This document shows positions 1 through 11,700 of a DNA stretch of 64,000 nucleotides, in pieces. The position numbers were made by a program, and so were the translations under genes. The notes under the pieces are model-generated. The model was not told where the DNA came from. It made no database searches and saw only the letters and a program-made list of their open reading frames with translations. Where the stretch lies: the NCBI GenBank assembly GCA_030062745.1, contig CP099839.1, positions 26,525,324 to 26,589,323 on the forward strand, in the 5' to 3' direction. The DNA comes from Capitulum mitella (taxonomy: Eukaryota; Arthropoda; Thecostraca; Pollicipedomorpha; Pollicipedidae). Numbering within the stretch: the stretch's first letter is position 1; each line of letters starts with the position of its first letter.

Positions 1-300
1 AGGTGATACCGCTCCGGACAGTACAGGTAGGGGAGGTGATACCGCTCCGGACAGAGCAGGTAGGGGAGGTGATACCGCTCCGGACAGCGCAGGTAGGGAA
101 GGTGATACCGCTCCGGACAGCGCAGGTAGGGGAGGTGATACCGCTCCGGACAGAGCAGGTAGGGGAGGTGATACCGCTCCGGACAGCGCAGGTAAAAGAG
201 GTGATACCGCTCCGGACAGCGCAGGTAGGGAGGTGATACCGCTCCGGACAGCGCAGGTAGGGGAGGTGATACCGCTCCGGACGCTGGAGGTACTGATCCG
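1..300. repeat. 33-bp minisatellite, about nine copies, with decayed copies to about 395
   Basis: The unit GTGATACCGCTCCGGACAG followed by CGCAGGTAGGGGAG recurs every 33 bases from position 3, with one 32-base step near 233. Copies after 300 are degenerate. Because 33 is a multiple of three the array is open in frame, but nothing else suggests coding. Each unit contains GCAGGTAGGG, which looks like a splice junction. Confidence 0.95.
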
Positions 301-395
301 GACGGCAGGGGTGAGTCGGTGATGCTGGTACGGACGACGGAGATGGGACCGGTGATACCGGTTCGGACGGTGCAGTAGGGGTACTGATACCGGCT

Positions 396-3300
396 CGGAG
401 GTCGTGGGCCGTGCTCGTGAACGACCCGACCCCGGCGGGCGGGTTTGGCCCCGGCCGGCGAGGATTTACGTGAATCACGGGTGCCCGGCGCTGCGGCCGG
501 GCACCTAATTATCCATTACCCGCCGGCTTCGGCGCCGAGAGGCGTCACCAGAAACAATGGCGCCGCCGGCGAACGGCGCCGCGGCAACACGCCCAGCTCG
601 TGAAGAGCCGACCACAAAGGACGGCCGTGGAGCACCGCCGGTCAAAGGCGTTCATTTATAAGCAGGAGACCGAGTGGTGGCCGACCTTGTGCTGGAAGTG
701 CCGTGTTTGCCCATTCACGGCCGATAATGGAGGTGACTATCCGGGCTGGGTTTATACCCGGTCCGGGGCGTGCAAGGCCTCGGAGCAAGCGCATCCGCCG
801 TGCAGGTCTCATGATTGCCTGCTCCCAGCACCGGGTAAAACGCCTACTGTGTCCACATTGCAATAAAGTAAGGTTTGATAATGACAGCGAGGTATGGTGT
901 GAGGTGCATATGCCTGCAATCCGGCCATTGACATATATTCCAAGGAGCATGGCCATGCATATTGGGGAGGCATTTGCCGAACGTTTCGGAGCGCAAAAAG
1001 CAAACAAAGCCGTAGATTGGGAAATCATATCAAAGCACATGCTGAAGGCTGGAAACAAATTAGAATTAGCATTACAAACAAGTAGTTTAGCAGCTATGTA
1101 ATATCTGCGCCGTAGGTTGTTGTCCAAAAGCGTTAAGTCGTTGCAATTTGGTTTTCTCCAGAATGGGATATATTGGCATGAACATGCAATACAACATGCA
1201 GTCATTTAGTCGATTAGGACAAACTAAATGGTTGTCATTCCTGCAGCTACCTCAGTCATCAATGACACCTATTATTCAATGCAGCCTCATGTCAAGAAAT
1301 GTTTTTCGTCAATCAGTCGACATTAATCGAAAGCGGGTATAGCACCGTCCGATTCTTTAAGGCTCCATCTAAGAATAACTTTCCGCCTCATGCTACATAG
1401 GACAGTTTCGATAAGTGTATGAACGCCTTTGTCTTCTTTTATGGGATGAGAGACAAGAAAACCATTGTCGGAATGGATAAACTTCAGTTAAGCACATTGC
1501 ATCGCATTGCGCCAAAATGACGTCGATGCGAAAAATGAAATTTAAACACAGCCTTTCGACTATAGCCTGCACCTTGTATAATATTCGTTCCGGTCTTTTG
1601 CTGACAACTTGGATACGTTCTCCGTGTATTCGGTACCCATGAATTCCCAGTTGCAGACGATCGCACGTTTCCTTTCGAAAGGACCCAGGTAGAACCAACA
1701 GCTCACCAGACAACTGTCATGTTCTATATCAGGCCGTATCTATGCCGTATGGAAGGACATGATGCTTTCAACAAATCAGACCTTGGCGCCTGTAACGTGG
1801 CAGAGATGGCCATCGACACGATGGTAAACTTCACGCTTCGCCGAGTGACGGACATTAAGTTCTTTTTTGCACGTAGAACCCGACTGGCGACACTTAGCTT
1901 TCTTTTGCACGTCGGTCAAGACCCTCTTCAGGACAGCAGAACTGGCTATGGGCCACGTAGCCGACCTGAAGCTCTCCAGCGGCGCGGTTCTGACCTGGCC
2001 ACGGCGCCCCCGCGGCTAGTGCGGCCTTCGCTTCGCCGAACTATCCCGTAAAACAGTGCGACAGCTCTCGGCACAAGCCGTAAAGCTGCGCCATCTGTCG
2101 AACGCGACCGTAAACCGAGCACCTCCAGAATGGCAATCACTCGGCCGTGCCGCCTACCGGGAGTTGACATTTCTGGCGGATAAACGGCGTCTGCACTGCG
2201 TCCGAACGGTAACCTCTGCCTCGGTCACGGCGCCTATGCGGATCACGTGACCTGTAGCGTCAGCCTGGATCAGGGACGTTTGCCGATTATCTGGTCTGTG
2301 GGTTTTACGTGGTTCAAATGTCGCTAGCCGATCATTTGAACCAGAGGTATGGAGCTTTTAGGAAAAGCTGTGTGAGCGGTACAACGCGTTGATTTTCTCC
2401 ATGTTTTACCGTTTTACCGTGGTACCAATATGCTTCCATAAAATGACTACATAATCGAAAACAGAAAGAAACTTATATATACTAGACAAGAGGCTTGCAT
2501 GAAACAAGAGACAACGCAGTTCCTACGACGTTTCAGTCTCACATTAAAGACGTTTTTGGAGCCTCGCCGCAGAAGCGAACAGCGCCGTCCTTTGGAGCAC
2601 GCCGGTGACCCACTACTCCAGAATCTGCATACACCGCCGCCGCGTACTACTCGCATTGCGTGTCGCCAGCGCCCGACCTCGAGATGACGCCGAGCGTCCG
2701 GCCGGCGGCGTTTCCTGCCGATTACCATACGGGCCCGGCGCGCCGGCGGCGCCGAGCGTCGGCCGCGTGCCCGGTCCTCGGGCGGCGCTCGGCGCCGGGG
2801 AGGTCGTGACACACAAAGCGCTCGTCAGTCCTTCACGGCCGTCATTACGCGGCCGGGGCGCGCGCCCGGCCGGGGCTCGCCGGCGAGGACGCGGCCGCCG
2901 GCGACGCGCCGATGGCGCGCCGTAAACACTACCGGAAGAGGGCAGCCAATTGGGTTAAACGGAGATATTGACCTTACGACGGAGGCGCTTCGAGGCGGCT
3001 CGTAAATGGACGGCGGATGTTGTTTGGTTTTGATTTTATGAGGCATCGGAGTGATTCACGGCGGGACGAGCGGTCTCTGACGGCACGTGCTATCGCCGCG
3101 TGCTCGACGTGGCGGGCGCAAAGGCAAGCAACCGCCTCTCACCATGTCCTGGCGCCCGTGGCGCAGACTGGACGTGCCTGCTCGCCTCGGCAGGTCCGCA
3201 GGTGATCTCCGGCCCCGGTGGCCATCGCCAGTCGCTGGCGCTCGGCACCGCTGGCTAGAAGACGAATACTGCGGCGCGCGCCATAACCCGTCATTCAGCG

Positions 3301-4475
3301 CTGCGCCTGTCTATAGAAATAAAAACCGTACGCTTTCGCGGTCCTGTCCAGACGCCAAAGGAAGGCGATGGGGAAGAGTCCGCCCGGAATCGCTGTGACG
3401 TCATTTCTGCCGCCGGCCGCTGGTAACAGGCGGTTAGAGCCGCACGTCCCCTTCACGATCTGGCTCCCTCATGCAGCCTTCCATTTAGACCCCGCGAAAT
3501 GAGTCAGTTGGCGGAAACGCCTGTGGCACGAAGTCGTTCACACATCTCACAAGCACAAGCAACAAGGTTCGGGTCAACTGTATATTTGAAAGGAAATGTG
3601 GGTGAAAATAAATAAATACTTCCCGAACTACAAAAGGACAAAACCACGCGGTAGGGAAAGCAGCAAACCGAACCCGGCTTCCACGACAGACGGTGGCCTA
3701 CAGACGAAGGCGCACAGTGCAGGGATGTGATTTTCTCACGGCCAACCGCGCCACTTGTCCACGCTTACCAGGAAAACGCGCCGGGTAACAGCACACAAAA
3801 CAGTAACGGGCCCGTTTTCGGCCAGACACCGGCGGCACGGACAGACCAGAACGAGAGTCGCGCGATTCCGAGCGATGCTACCGGCGACGGGGAGGGCGCG
3901 CCGGCGCCGCGCCCACAACAAATGCCCGGACACGGAGCGGTGATACCAGAAAACAACAGTCACATCGTCAGGCCGGTCGGCCCAGCCCTAGTCCTCTACA
4001 ACAGCGTCTACTCCTGTAAAAACGACACTGTTAGAAGAGCCATATTAAAAATATAGCTTCCGTTACGCCGCTATGTGATCACGGTTCAGTAAATATATCG
4101 GCATGTGTGAGCAGGCGGACCGCCACGCTAAGTCTAGGCCCCCATGCAGCCAGGAGGAGACGGCACGGCCCTCCTCTGAAGTTCGCCCACACGGGCACAG
4201 AGCCACCGGCGCACACCTCGCGGCAGCGCCACCTGCACCCTCACTCCAGAGATGGCGCCACGGCCGCCCGCTGCCTTTCCACTTCAGGCGGAGTGTGACG
4301 CCATCGCCGTGGTCGCCGCCGCCGGCCCACATCGCAGAAAGCTCTCGCCGCAGTAGCCGTCCATAACGCCGGCCACGCGGCCGGACGCGGCGGATTCGCG
4401 GCGGCGGCGGCGGCGGCGCCGCGCCCTGGCGCCACCAGCTGTCCATAACCCCGCACTAGTGGCCGTTTCCGCACC
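396..4475. other. No supported gene; GC-rich spacer downstream of IPO9
   Basis: Very GC-rich patches (about 2560-2950 and 3840-3930) give many overlapping open frames on both strands, with no family resemblance and no splice structure. I see no RNA gene. Part of 4000-4475 is presumably the IPO9 3' UTR. Confidence 0.5.
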
Positions 4476-7400
4476 TCAGACGCGCGCGCCGATCTCCGAC
4501 AGCACCTGGCGCTCGGCCGTCTGCAGGTGCGGCGCGAACAGCGCGATGCACGGCTGCTGGCAGAACGAGCCAAGGTACTCGGACAGGTACTCCTTCAGGT
4601 CCACGTGGTAGACGGGGTCGGCCAGCGCGTCCGCATCCTCCTCGTCGTCCACCGTGTCGAAGTCGTAACCTGGCGGCCAGCGGAAAACATGGATGCGTGG
4701 ACGCTGCAATCGCGCTTATGAGCTCATATTTCCGGGGCGCTGTGCCCAATGAATTGGCTAAGCATCATATATGAATCTAGTATGTAAACGCCCAGCAGAT
4801 ACGGCGTGAAGTGCTTTCCATCATTCATCTACTGCTAGCTCATGATATCAATGGAATACAAAGACGTTTCATTCAGTTTCACTGAAATGAACAGTACGTG
4901 TCATCAGTAACAAATCATGCTTGGGGTTCATTTGTCGAGAACGGCTCATTTAATTTACAGGATAGGTAAGCCAAGCCCTCGCACAAACATTAGCCATCGT
5001 GTGCATGTTACAACGCCTGCAGGGCGAGAATGGGTCTACGTACCCGCGAAATAATCCAATTCATGGCTGTTATACCAAAGCGACATCACATTCCCTGCAC
5101 CATTCATCGATAATATGGGGGCTCAGCGAGTGCAAGCAAAACTGTGACCTACACACATAGCATAACGATAAAAATATACCGCGTGCTGAAATGAGAAGCG
5201 TCGACTGCGACGAGTTCTGCCTGAGCCCATCGCTCGCAGACTAGGAGCCGCTGTACGCCGCCGGTACAGTCGACCAGAAGATGGAGACATTTACGGACAC
5301 CCAGAACGCCGCAGCCAACGCCCACCGCCCGCTCGTCACCGTGACGTCGTGCCGGCCGAACTGCCCGTGGATGCGCGACGACGCGCAGACTACGGCAGCC
5401 AAAGCAGAGCGCGGTGAATCTCGCGATATACGGGAGCGTTGTTGTACACCTGAGGCACTTCTGGCCCACCAGCAGTACCGTAATCCCAGCGAAGGGCATA
5501 TCCCTCGCGCGACGTCCGTTCCTGTGCGATAGTTTACTACCTGACAGACGACGCTTTTTTATAATCGCCTTAACCCTATTCCCGGCAGGGGGGGCTGAAT
5601 CCGCCCCCTCGGGTTTTTTGCTTGCCAACTCCAGGCTTTTTAACGCAGCTTCACGAAACTTGCTGACTTTTCCTAGCTATTCTTTCTACGTGCCATGGCA
5701 AAATTTCAATATTCTATTTTGCTCAGGGGCGGAGCCAAGTAACGTTTTTGGGAGGCGCCTCATGCCATTTTTGGCCATGTTGAGGGTAAAAGGGAAACGT
5801 CTGCCAAAAACAGAGTTTTAAAGATAAAACTTAAAACTTTATATGGATGTATAGCTAAATCGTTGGGCAATGTGCGGATGTAATTTTGTTTATCTGAGAT
5901 CATTTTACAGGGTCAAGTCAAGGTCAAACGTCAAAATTTGTTTTTTTTCGCAACAATTTCGGCGCCGTTTTTTTAAACGCCAAACCCGGAATATATATGA
6001 CGTAGAAGGGTGCCCTCTACTTGTGTACTAAGTTTCAGCTTGATATCAGGTCGGGTCACGGAGCTATGACCTAAAATGCCCGTGCGCGTACTCTACATCG
6101 CAATAGCCATAAAATGAAATTTTTGAAATAGAGTGAATTAAAATGATTGAAAACGTTTACAGATAATATTAAATGCACACGAGATCATTTCAAGTGACCC
6201 CAAGGTCACTGGAGACCATTTAAGGTCAAAGGTCACAAGCTGATCTGAGAAACGTGTGACCATGACAGTTCCCCTTTTTCATGTCCCTGGCACCGCCTAT
6301 GCTAACATTATACAAACATCGTAATGCAACTTGTACTTCTTTAGTATAACATGACTAGCAGAGGCCAAAAAAGGGTGTTTACCTCTTTTGTTCATTCATT
6401 TGTTAGAAAACTAATCCTACTATTTTTGAAACCCTGTGAACGCCCATGAATTTTCTCAAAATTTCAGATTTGCGGACCCATGGTAAAAGCCCTATCCATA
6501 ATCTCTCGATTCATGCCAGTTTCATAGAAATCGGTCGATAAACAACGGAGTTATAGGAAGTCCAAAAATACCCCTGATTTTGACATTTTTGCCCCCCATG
6601 TATCCACACATTTCATAATTTTCAGAATTTCTTTTTATAAAAATGTAGTTCACGTCCCGGCAAATCGATTGCCGTTTGTTGCGATGAAATCCGACGAGTA
6701 GTTCTCGAGATCTCAGGGGCGGCCGAATCCGCCCCCCCCCCCCCCTGCCGAGAATCGACCATACAGTCTAGCCCTCCGGGAACAGGGTTAAGCGATTCGC
6801 ACTGAGGCCAGCAAATGGAGATGTGCTTGATGACGACGTGAAGAACCGAGAGGATGCCTTTAATCATCACTTTGCCACCGTGGGTCCCCGTACTACAACG
6901 GAAGTCGCGGCCATGCGAGGTAACGCAGCTCAGACCACGATCGGACCGCTACCGTACGGTGTCTGTTCCTCGTATCTCATTGCATCCTGCCACTCTGGAG
7001 GAGCTGTCGACGGCCAATGGCGCGGTTAAGTTCCTCCAGGGCTGTCGGTACCGATGGCGTTCCTCTCCTGGCCGTCAAAAGGTGCTTTCCTGTTATCGGC
7101 TCTCGTCTCATGTGCCTGATTGTTCTTTTACGTCTTGCACTTCCCCTGATGCCTGGAAGACTGCGCATGTCAGCCAGATGTACAAGTTAGGCGACCGGTC
7201 AGATCTTAACCAATACCGGCCTATCTCTGTCCTCTCTGTGGTACCAAAACTCCCCGAGAAGGTCGTCTGTCCACAGCTCACTTCATGCTCGATCACCACG
7301 TAGTGTCACCAACATCTCAATACGCGTACCGTCCGTGTCATTCCGCAGAGGACAACTTGCTGGACGCTGTCGAGTGACCGGCTGACAACGGCCACGTCGC

Positions 7401-8613
7401 GTCGCTAACGACGATCGACCTCAGCAAAGCCTTCGACAGAGTCGACCACGGCGCCATTCTGAGCAAACTTGAGTGGTGTGATGTATCCTCAGAGCGGTTC
7501 CGGAGTTGTCTCAGCGGCCGGAGACAGGTGGTCAGCGGTGGCTCGGAGACTCTGCCGCTGTCACGTGGAGCGGCACGGCGATCCAAGGTCGGCCCAATCC
7601 CCGGAACCCTTCCTCATCTTTGTCAATGATATATCCAGTTCCCTTCCCCACTGTCGCCTGATGTCTTACGCCGACGACACCCAGCTCATTGATTCCGCCG
7701 CTCCTGATGGCGTCGACCAGTCAAGTTTCAAATCCCTCGTCGAGGACTCCACGCAGTGCCTTCAGGCATGGTTTCAATTCAACAGTTGTATTTCTCACAT
7801 CCTACACCGTCTGTCCCTCTGGGGAGGAGCGGCCGAGTGTCACCTGACCGGAGTACAAAAGGTGACCAACTTCACTGGCAGACTGGTAACCGGCGCTCGC
7901 CGTGGAGGTCACACTGCACCGGTTCTCGATACGCTAAGACGGTGCGCTATGGCTGTCTTCGTTACCAAGCGTGACTGAGTAAATGTACACGGGGTACAGC
8001 GTGCGGACAGGTCATCATCGACCTTGCGTGCCAAGTTCACAAAACGCGCGGTCTCTAACGTCACACCCCAGCAGTAGCGAGCGGTGTCGGTACGCTGCAC
8101 CTTCCACGCGTCCGACTGGCCACCACCCAGTGGCACTTCCCACACCGGGCCGCCGCAGTCTGGAACCGCCAGCCTCTGGCAGCTTCTCATGCTCCCTCGC
8201 GCCGCCTATTTCTTGCCGTTTTAAAACACTGACTTTGTGACGACAGTTTTGAACTGTATGTGCGTATATGTGCATTGTGTACTTCTCACTGCTCGCAGAA
8301 AACTCAACACGTGAACGCTCAATAAACGATGAACATGACGCATGACAACAGCCAAGTCTAAGCCACGTTGCTTGCGCGGGCCCTCACTACGCTTACCGTC
8401 CAATTTCAAGTGTGAGGAAATTTTGCCCCCAGGTATCCACTCAGATGGTGCTAAAAGATTTGTATCGCGTCGCGCAATTACACAACACGGCAGACGTGAC
8501 CAGCTAATCTGCGCGCTCACTTCAGACACCCAGCCTGTTCTGGGACTCGAACGCAGTGTCTTCACACATCGGACGGTCCTGTGAGACTCCTTATCCACCT
8601 GGCCACCGCGGCA

Positions 8614-8667
<54 letters not shown>

Positions 8668-8711
8668 TATATACTTTATACTATACTATACTATACTTAT
8701 ACTTATATTAC

Positions 8712-8767
<56 letters not shown>

Positions 8768-11700
8768 CCGCGGTGTAACTATAAAAATAAGAGATAAGGG
8801 ACAGAAAAGACCGCACGGACCCACCGATGACCACATTCAACAGTACATGGTCTTGCAACTACTTGAAGACACGGTGACAAATACGTCGTATACACTACAC
8901 GTACACTTTACAGAGCCTTGTTCCTGAAAACAGGCGAGTAGAACTCGAGCCACTTACCCTGAAAATCGTTGGAGAGGACCCGGGACAGGGGGACGCCCTC
9001 CGGCAGGTCGATCTTCTCCTGATCCTCTTCCTCTCCGTCGTCGTACTCGTCATCGGCCTCCGACTGGGGATGTGTCGCGCTATCGTCAGCAGTCGGCCGC
9101 ACAGTCGGCGGCTGCCGGCCCGGCCAGTGTCGGCCAGTGTCCACCCTCTCTACTTCAGCAGTCTCGGAGCGAAATCCCACTTCAACATCACGCATATCCC
9201 GTTCAACTTGAACTTACAAGAGATGCTACTCGCAAGTCAAACGCCCGGTCCGTTCGCGCCCGTAGGGCAGCAAAGACCGCGCAAACGGACAACGACCGCA
9301 GAGGTCGTGCAGACGCACGCGCACAGGCGCGACGCGGGCCCGCTTCTGCCGACAGAGCCAGCCTCCGTCGCAGGCATCTCGCGTCGCCAGACACTTCACG
9401 ACCCGCCAGTCCTCCGCGCCGGCACGCGGGACCCGCCCAGGCCTGCAGCTCCCACGTCCGACCACGCGGCCGTCAGCCGGCCGCCTCACCTCGCTGCCGG
9501 CGTCCCGCTCGATCGCCGACGAGAGCTCGTTGATGAGCAGCTTGAATATCTTCACCAGGACCGGTATGGAGGTCCACTGTTCGGGCTCGCGGGCCCGCTG
9601 CGAGCGCGTCCTGATGCCGGAAGCGCTGCTGATCACCTGCGGACCGCGCGGGCGGGGGGGGGGGGTCAGGCAGAAACACGGTGCGCGGAGACGGTCCCGC
9701 TCACGGCCGCTCGGCTCGACGAACAGACGCAGCCGGTCAGACACGCGCAATGGAACTGTCGACCGCTTTCCACGCTCGCAGCTGCTCATTCTGAAACACG
9801 TCATCAGTCCTGCACAGATTGGCAAATAAGGACTATCTTGACGCCCTCCCCCCCGCTCCCAAACATCGAGCAGAATGCGGGAGCACAGCACAGAGGCCGC
9901 AGCCCGACCGCGCAGCCGGGGGAGGAGGTCGGCACACCACCAGACGGTCAGCGGTCTCACCTCATCTCCCTTGACAATGATGTCGTTGAGCGGCGAGTCG
10001 TGCTTATTGACTCCGTGCTGCAGCAGCTTGCACATGGCCATCACGCTGCCGGCAGGCGGTCACGGTCACCACGGGCCGCGTCACTGCCGTTCACCCAGAC
10101 ACAGGACAGGACCGGACGCGACACAACACGCACGAGATGCCGGCCACCGCCGCGTCCACAGCTGAAGGGCCTCGCAGCCGAACACCAGCTGGGCATCACG
10201 CGGCAGACCGCCAAACGAGCCGTGATGACCTCTAGCGCCGACCACCAGCAGATTCGCCTGCAGGCGGGCGCGAGCCGGGCGCTGACCTGACTTTGACGTC
10301 GTAGCTGCCGAAGAACAGATGCTGCCGCGCGCACCACTCGGTGAGCAGGAAGTGCAGCGCCGACTGGCCGGTGGGGCCCGGCACGGACGACAGGAAGGAC
10401 AGCACAGCCTCCAGCTGCAGGTTCACCAGGTGCGCGTACACCATGATCAGGCTCTGCGGGCGACGGGTCCAGGTCAGGCGTGTGACAGACGACGGCGCTC
10501 GGTATGCGGCCGACGGGCCCAGGTCAAGCGCGTTACAGACGACGGCGCTCGGCATGCGGCCGGCGGGCCCAGGTCAGGCGCATGACAGACGACGGCGCTC
10601 GGCACGCGGCCGACGGGCCCAGATCAGGCGTACGACAGACGACGGCGCTCGGCACGCGGCCGACGGGCCCAGGTCAAGCGCGTTACAGACGACGGCGCTC
10701 GGCATGCGGCCGGCGGGCCCAGGTCAGGCGCATGACAGACGACAGCGCTCCGCACGCGGCCGACGCGTATCAACGGGCGACTTTCAGAGCTTGTCCGGGA
10801 TGGTTTCGATTCATTCGACCGCAAGCTATTACGACCCCACTCGTAATCAGAGGTTCGTGGTTCGAAAACTAGGTGCAATCCTCATGAGGACTAACTTGAG
10901 TAACTTGGCTAAATGGACTGTAACTGGACCGAGTTGCGCAGGTCTGCTAACGCTCAGAATATCTCCAGATAAATTAAAGACATCAGACACCAAGCACAAG
11001 GAAATAACTGTCGTAAGTCCTTGAGGAACAACAGCTGGTGCCAAAAAGCTGAGAAGAGCACAACTCAAGACGTCACGCCAACCAATGAAGCTAGACTTCA
11101 GCTCTCGGTTCCTCCTTTCCCACCAATGATACCGCGCCCAAAGCAGTACTCCCAGAGCCGTCGCCTCTCCCCAGTCCGTCCTCCCCAGTTCCGCCGTCGC
11201 GGAGGCCGCTTCTGCCAGCAGTGGGACCACAGGCGAGTCAGCTGTCACCTGTATGACGCCCGTGGTGTGCGAGCTGACCATCTTGCTGAGCGTGGCCCGC
11301 AGCAGCGTCTCCAGCTCGTTGCCCAGATTGTCGCCCAGTCGGCTGACGATCACCATCAGCAGCCTGTCGGACAGACGGCCGGAAGTCACGGGCAGAACCG
11401 GGCGGGGACACCACAGACACCCACGGCCTGCAGAACACGCATTCTAAGCATATGCGTTCTGCAGATAGGCATATACGTGCATGTGGGTGGGGACAGCATT
11501 CTCTTACATGGCGGGTTCTGTCTTTAACGCGGGTACACGCCCCGCTTTGTTACAAAGCCAGCCCACCAGAGCACAACGCGCTACAATGTTCGTCGTCTTG
11601 AGAGCAGACAGCTTCTATGCCAGAGGGCCTAATCTTAAGACGCACCACTCCAGCGTGGACCAGCGTCCCACCGGCGAGCCACGTGGGCGGCCGGCACCCA

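Noticed and set aside
3..236. 77-codon frame with VIPLRTAQVGE repeats
   Set aside because: Open only because the 33-bp minisatellite unit is a multiple of three; no start context or neighbours.
703..1101. 132-codon frame with CPHC motif near 855
   Set aside because: One CxxC pair and no other family feature, no splice or poly(A) support; overlapped by frames on the other strand.
8535..8612. Functional tRNA gene
   Set aside because: A and B boxes are visible but the acceptor and anticodon stems do not pair well; a SINE head explains it better.
8556..8927. 123-codon frame of alternating Ile/Tyr
   Set aside because: Translation of TA microsatellites.
9070..10290. 406-codon plus-strand open frame
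   Set aside because: Antisense to IPO9 exons 17-20 and their short GC-rich introns; a shadow of GC-rich codon usage.
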